A DNA stretch of 46,786 bases from SAR202 cluster bacterium bin90 (GTDB lineage: Bacteria > Chloroflexota > Dehalococcoidia > Lucifugimonadales > JADFKI01): positions 1 through 46,786 of the forward strand of contig MPND01000029.1 of assembly GCA_002238855.1 (NCBI GenBank). The letters are read 5' to 3'. Every line of letters starts with the position of its first letter. The stretch's first letter is position 1. This document shows positions 44,304 to 46,786 of this stretch, piece by piece. Under the pieces are notes generated by a model that saw nothing but the letters and a program-made list of their open reading frames with translations, was not told the origin of the DNA and did not search any database. A program made the position numbers and the translations under genes.

Positions 44304-44332
44304 AATATATCAATTTGTGAAAATTGTGTCAA
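44304..44332 (-). promoter_or_regulatory. glnA promoter
   Basis: On the minus strand TTGACA (44332-44327) and TATATT (44309-44304) have 17-base spacing, close to perfect consensus. The leader to the ATG at 44182 is about 115 bases. Confidence 0.8.
44311..44326. promoter_or_regulatory. Operator-like inverted repeat in the glnA promoter spacer
   Basis: CAATTT-GTGA-AAATTG is a perfect inverted repeat with 6-bp arms. It occupies exactly the spacer between the -35 and -10 boxes of glnA, where a bound regulator would block RNA polymerase. Confidence 0.55.
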
Positions 44333-44454
44333 ACTAATTCACTGGGGAATGTCGCCTGACCGCGCTGCACGGGAAAAGCTATTTCGCTCGTTTACCTGCA
44401 AGCTGCAGGCGGGCCAATCAACCACCCCGTAACGCAATCTCCCATAAAGACAAG

Positions 44455-44498
44455 AAGCCTGCACCACGTAGCCGTAGATCGGGTTGCGGTGCAGGCTT
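44455..44498 (-). terminator. Terminator after glnII
   Basis: AAGCCTGCACC (44455-44465) pairs with GGTGCAGGCTT (44488-44498). On the minus strand a T-rich CTTGTCTTT follows, 30 bases after the glnII stop. Confidence 0.85.
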
Positions 44499-44527
44499 AT
44501 TCTATTCTTGCTTAGTTTATTGCTCCG

Positions 44528-45535
44528 CTAGGATGCAGCCCCGCCAACCGTCTTTATGATGAGCTCCGTAACCTTGTACGGGTCCATGTTGGCGTTCGGT
44601 CGCCTGTCCTCGATGTAGCCCTTGCCGTCGCGCGCGACCTGCCAGGGAATACGCACCGATGCGCCCCTGTCCGACACGCCGTACTTGAACTCCTTGTAGG
44701 AGGCGGTCTCGTGCAGACCCGTCAGCCGCTGCTCAATGCCATCGCCATAGTTGGCTATGTGCTCGTCGTGGTTCGTGCCCAAAGCCTCGGCCGCCGCAAT
44801 GCAGGGATCATAAGATTCGCGCATCGCGTTCGTCGAGAAGTTAGTATGTGCGCCCGCACCGTTCCAGTCACCCTTTACAGGCTTAGGATCCAGAGTCGCA
44901 GCAACCGCATGCTTCTCACCGATGCGATACAGCAGCCAGCGCGCAACCCACAAATGGTCTGCGACTGCCGGCGCGCCTATCGGCCCAACCTGGAACTCCC
45001 ACTGTGCTGGCATAACCTCGGCGTTGATACCCGCTATCTGCAAGCCCGCCTCCAGGCAAGCGTCAAGGTGGTCTTCCACGACCGGGCGCCCGAACACCTC
45101 GTCAGAGCCGACGCCGCAGTAGTATCCGCCCTGTGGTGCGGGGAAGCCGTTGTCCGGCCAGCCCAGCGGCCTGGACCTAACACCCGTAAAGAAGGTGTAC
45201 TCCTGCTCGATGCCAAACCAGAAGTCGAGGTCGGCATACTGCTCTGCCGCCGCTGCGCAAGCCGCCCTAGTGTTCGACGGATGCGGAGACAGGTCAGTCA
45301 GCAGAACCTCGCACATCACCAGTATGTTGTTGCCGCCGCGAATCGGGTCCGGGCAGCTGAACACCGGCCTCAGCACGCAGTCCGAGTTCTCGCCCGGTGC
45401 CTGGTTCGTGCTGGAGCCGTCAAAGCCCCATATAGGCGGCTCTTCCCCAACCGGAACAACCTTGCCCTTGGAGCGAAGCTTAGCGGTCGGCTCTGTACCG
45501 TCCACCCAGATGTATTCCGCCTTATATACGCTCAT
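44528..45535 (-). CDS. glnII: Glutamine synthetase type II (eukaryote-type)
   Basis: This 335-residue GSII shares only the fold with the GSI next door. IWGFDGSSTNQAPGENSDC, WFGIEQEYTFF, GDWNGAGAHTNFST and YGVSDRGASVRIPW are GSII hallmarks. The ATG ending at 45535 has AGGAGGG five bases ahead; an upstream in-frame ATG at 45571 is rejected. GSII enzymes form decamers and are usually expressed under nitrogen shortage in Rhizobiales and Actinobacteria. Here it lies between amt and glnA but has its own terminator, so the two synthetases are transcribed separately. Confidence 0.95.
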   Translation of the reverse strand: MSVYKAEYIWVDGTEPTAKLRSKGKVVPVGEEPPIWGFDGSSTNQAPGENSDCVLRPVFSCPDPIRGGNNILVMCEVLLTDLSPHPSNTRAACAAAAEQYADLDFWFGIEQEYTFFTGVRSRPLGWPDNGFPAPQGGYYCGVGSDEVFGRPVVEDHLDACLEAGLQIAGINAEVMPAQWEFQVGPIGAPAVADHLWVARWLLYRIGEKHAVAATLDPKPVKGDWNGAGAHTNFSTNAMRESYDPCIAAAEALGTNHDEHIANYGDGIEQRLTGLHETASYKEFKYGVSDRGASVRIPWQVARDGKGYIEDRRPNANMDPYKVTELIIKTVGGAAS

Positions 45536-45566
45536 CGTACCCTCCTGTGGGATTCTTATGATTCTC

Positions 45567-45592
45567 CCCATTCCTGCATTTTCCGGAATGGG
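45567..45592. repeat. Inverted repeat in the glnII leader
   Basis: CCCATTCC (45567-45574) and GGAATGGG (45585-45592) form a perfect 8-bp-arm palindrome, 32-57 bases before the glnII start. It may be an RNA hairpin, an operator or a degenerate relative of repeat family B. Confidence 0.5.
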
Positions 45593-45621
45593 TTTAATTC
45601 AGATTAGATTAGACAGCAAAC

Positions 45622-45653
45622 AGCGAGACTTTCTAATGAAGAAGCCTCGCTGG
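45622..45653 (-). terminator. Terminator/attenuator between the 30-residue gene and glnII
   Basis: On the minus strand CAGCGAG-GCTTC pairs with GAA-A-GT-CTCGCTG (about 12 bp with one bulged A) and is followed by TTTGCTGTCT. It would separate the upstream small gene from glnII. Confidence 0.6.
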
Positions 45654-45696
45654 TAAGTGTGCATTATAACTGGCTATTGTCCAGTGACGGATGTAC

Positions 45697-45789
45697 CTAC
45701 TTGCTGCGATTCCTGCGAACTGCGCTGGGAATTATGACCCACACTGCGAACAATGCTGCAAACGCCACTCCACCGAGCAATACTTCCAT
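45697..45789 (-). CDS. 30-residue single-span membrane peptide
   Basis: The peptide begins MEVLLGGVAFAALFAVWV, continues IIPSAV and ends in a basic tail (RRNRSK), a typical N-out or N-in single helix with positive-inside C-terminus. GGAGG stands nine bases before the ATG. It lies between the ammonium channel gene and glnII on the same strand. It is too short for usual gene callers. It could be an Amt- or glutamine-synthetase-associated regulator, but nothing in the sequence proves this. Confidence 0.55.
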   Translation of the reverse strand: MEVLLGGVAFAALFAVWVIIPSAVRRNRSK

Positions 45790-45872
45790 TTCGACACGCC
45801 TCCAACAGAAAATTAATTTACTTAACTTGCTACCCATTCTGAAGCAGGCATGTTTCAACTGTGTTGCACAAA

Positions 45873-45890
45873 TGTTAAATAATTGTTACA
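45873..45890. promoter_or_regulatory. Near-palindromic site upstream of the small gene and glnII
   Basis: TGTTA-N8-TTACA is a dyad with one mismatch, resembling GlnR/TnrA- or CRP-type half-sites but with spacing one base longer than TnrA/GlnR. It lies about 85 bases before the small gene start. Confidence 0.3.
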
Positions 45891-45914
45891 CCCTCGATTC
45901 CGCTCCAATATTTA

Positions 45915-45942
45915 CAGGGGCAGTCTTTTCAGACCACCCCTG
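45915..45942. terminator. Possible hairpin downstream of amt
   Basis: CAGGGG-CA-GTC pairs with GAC-CA-CCCCTG around TTTTCA. The stem is interrupted and no T-tract follows, so it is listed with low confidence. A second interrupted stem lies at about 45961-45997. Confidence 0.3.
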
Positions 45943-46006
45943 CATCTATTTCTCGTTCGCGACCCCGCCAGCCTCGGACAGTTTGGCTCAGCGGGTCTCC
46001 AAAAAT

Positions 46007-46786
46007 CTAGTTCATAACCGGATAGGCGTCCGTACCATGCTCGGTGATGTCCAGGCCCTCTTCCTCTTCGGCCTCGTCCACGCGCAAGCCCATTGTCAGG
46101 TCGAGCACCTTGAAGAGTATGAATCCGCCGCCGAAGCCCCAGACTATCGCCGCCACTATGCCAATTATTTGCGGGAGCAGCTGTCCGGCGTTGCCGACTA
46201 TCAGCCCCTCGACTCCGTTATGGCCGGAAGCGAAGATGGCGACTGCCAGCAGCCCCCACGCTCCACAGATGCCATGCACCGTAACCGCACCAACCGGGTC
46301 GTCCGTCTTCAGCACGCTCCTCACGAATCTCACGCCAAAGATCATAATCACGCCCGCTATCAAGCCAATGACCACTGCCGCCCAGGTATCTACGAAGGCA
46401 CAGCCTGCCGTGATGCCAACAAGTCCGGCCAGAGCGCCATTTGCCGCCATCTCAATGTCAGCCTTACCGGTCATCAGAAGCGTTACATATATCGCCGCAG
46501 TCGCACCGGCTGCGCCCGCGAGCAGCGTGTTAACTGCGTTCAGGCCAAGCGTAGCAGAGTTTATGTTGAATCCGAACCAACCAAAGAAGAGGATGAACGT
46601 GCCGATGACCACATACGGGACATTGTGTCCCCGAATCGTGATGCCCTGCTCCCAGCCCCTGCGCGGGCCAACGACCATCGCGCCTGCGAGTGCAAGGAAG
46701 CCGCCAATCATGTGAACCACGCCGGAGCCTGCGTAGTCGGCAAAGCCCATATTTACGAGCCAGCCATAATCACTCCAGGCCCAGTG
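46007..46786 (-). CDS. amt: Ammonium transporter Amt (N-terminus beyond the window)
   Basis: The frame is open to the right edge, so only the last 259 residues are seen. It is a trimeric ammonium channel of the inner membrane. Visible signatures are DYAGSGVVHMIGGFLALAGA (the conserved ADFAGG-like segment and first pore His), GWFGFNINS, ANGALAGLVGITAGCAFVD and the second pore His in VTVHGICGAWG. The C-terminal tail (GLRVDEAEEEEGLDITEHGTDAYP) is the conserved gating tail that contacts P-II proteins. No glnK/glnB gene is within view; it could be beyond the edge. Confidence 0.95.
   Translation of the reverse strand, partial: HWAWSDYGWLVNMGFADYAGSGVVHMIGGFLALAGAMVVGPRRGWEQGITIRGHNVPYVVIGTFILFFGWFGFNINSATLGLNAVNTLLAGAAGATAAIYVTLLMTGKADIEMAANGALAGLVGITAGCAFVDTWAAVVIGLIAGVIMIFGVRFVRSVLKTDDPVGAVTVHGICGAWGLLAVAIFASGHNGVEGLIVGNAGQLLPQIIGIVAAIVWGFGGGFILFKVLDLTMGLRVDEAEEEEGLDITEHGTDAYPVMN

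Overview
The window carries about 37 protein genes or gene fragments, one tRNA and several regulatory sites on bacterial DNA of moderately high GC. Compact operons, strong Shine-Dalgarno sites and sigma70-type promoters are easy to find. There is no rRNA, CRISPR array, insertion sequence or integrase. The gene mix (CaiB/BaiF CoA-transferase, two luciferase-like flavin monooxygenases, hydantoinase, DUF35 protein plus SCP2-type thiolase, cytosolic reductive-dehalogenase-like protein, MrfA helicase, both GSI and GSII) and short palindromic intergenic repeats suggest an aerobic, organic-matter-degrading Chloroflexota lineage of the SAR202/Dehalococcoidia kind. This is an inference from gene content only; no phylogenetic marker was tested.

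Layout. 1-930: partial unknown gene that has absorbed two palindromic repeats into its reading frame. 1058-2727 (-): unknown protein coupled to a class III CoA-transferase. 2841-5775 (+): MFS carrier and GlmU. 5909-6826 (-): collagen-like lipoprotein. 7177-7251: tRNA-Arg(CCG). 7293-8183 (-): stand-alone 5'-3' exonuclease. 8460-9716 (+): ArsB/NhaD-type permease. 9761-14877: catabolic group of hydantoinase, two LLM monooxygenases and an alpha/beta hydrolase. 14961-17871 (-): operon of thiolase, DUF35 protein, nitroreductase and membrane protein. 18172-19366 (+): CDF metal exporter behind a strong promoter and a long leader with pairing potential. 19640-20257: HNH protein. 20542-22752 (-): adenine deaminase, SDR, L-rhamnose mutarotase. 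22995-25279 (+): zinc dehydrogenase and NHL propeller protein. 25362-27601 (-): DUF6166 protein, an esterase-like protein without a catalytic triad, and its intact paralogue. 27693-28562 (-): SirB1-like protein.

28647-28937 (-) is the most striking locus: a SelW/Rdx-like gene whose redox motif reads Cys-x-x-UGA, with a bacterial-SECIS-like hairpin just downstream, its own promoter, an excellent ribosome-binding site and a terminator. A standard caller would report only the 71-codon remainder. 29121-35608 (-) holds an FMN alpha-hydroxyacid oxidase, a cytosolic RdhA-like protein, two tandem tiny membrane proteins, an MFS exporter and MrfA; 35713-36675 holds DUF503 and hypoxanthine phosphoribosyltransferase.

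36672-46786 (-) is a 10-kb nitrogen-assimilation block: Amt ammonium channel (cut by the right edge), a 30-residue membrane peptide, GSII, GSI, and both GOGAT subunits. Together they import ammonium, fix it as glutamine and convert it to glutamate. The GSI promoter has consensus-like -35 and -10 boxes with a perfect inverted repeat filling the spacer, a natural site for a nitrogen regulator.
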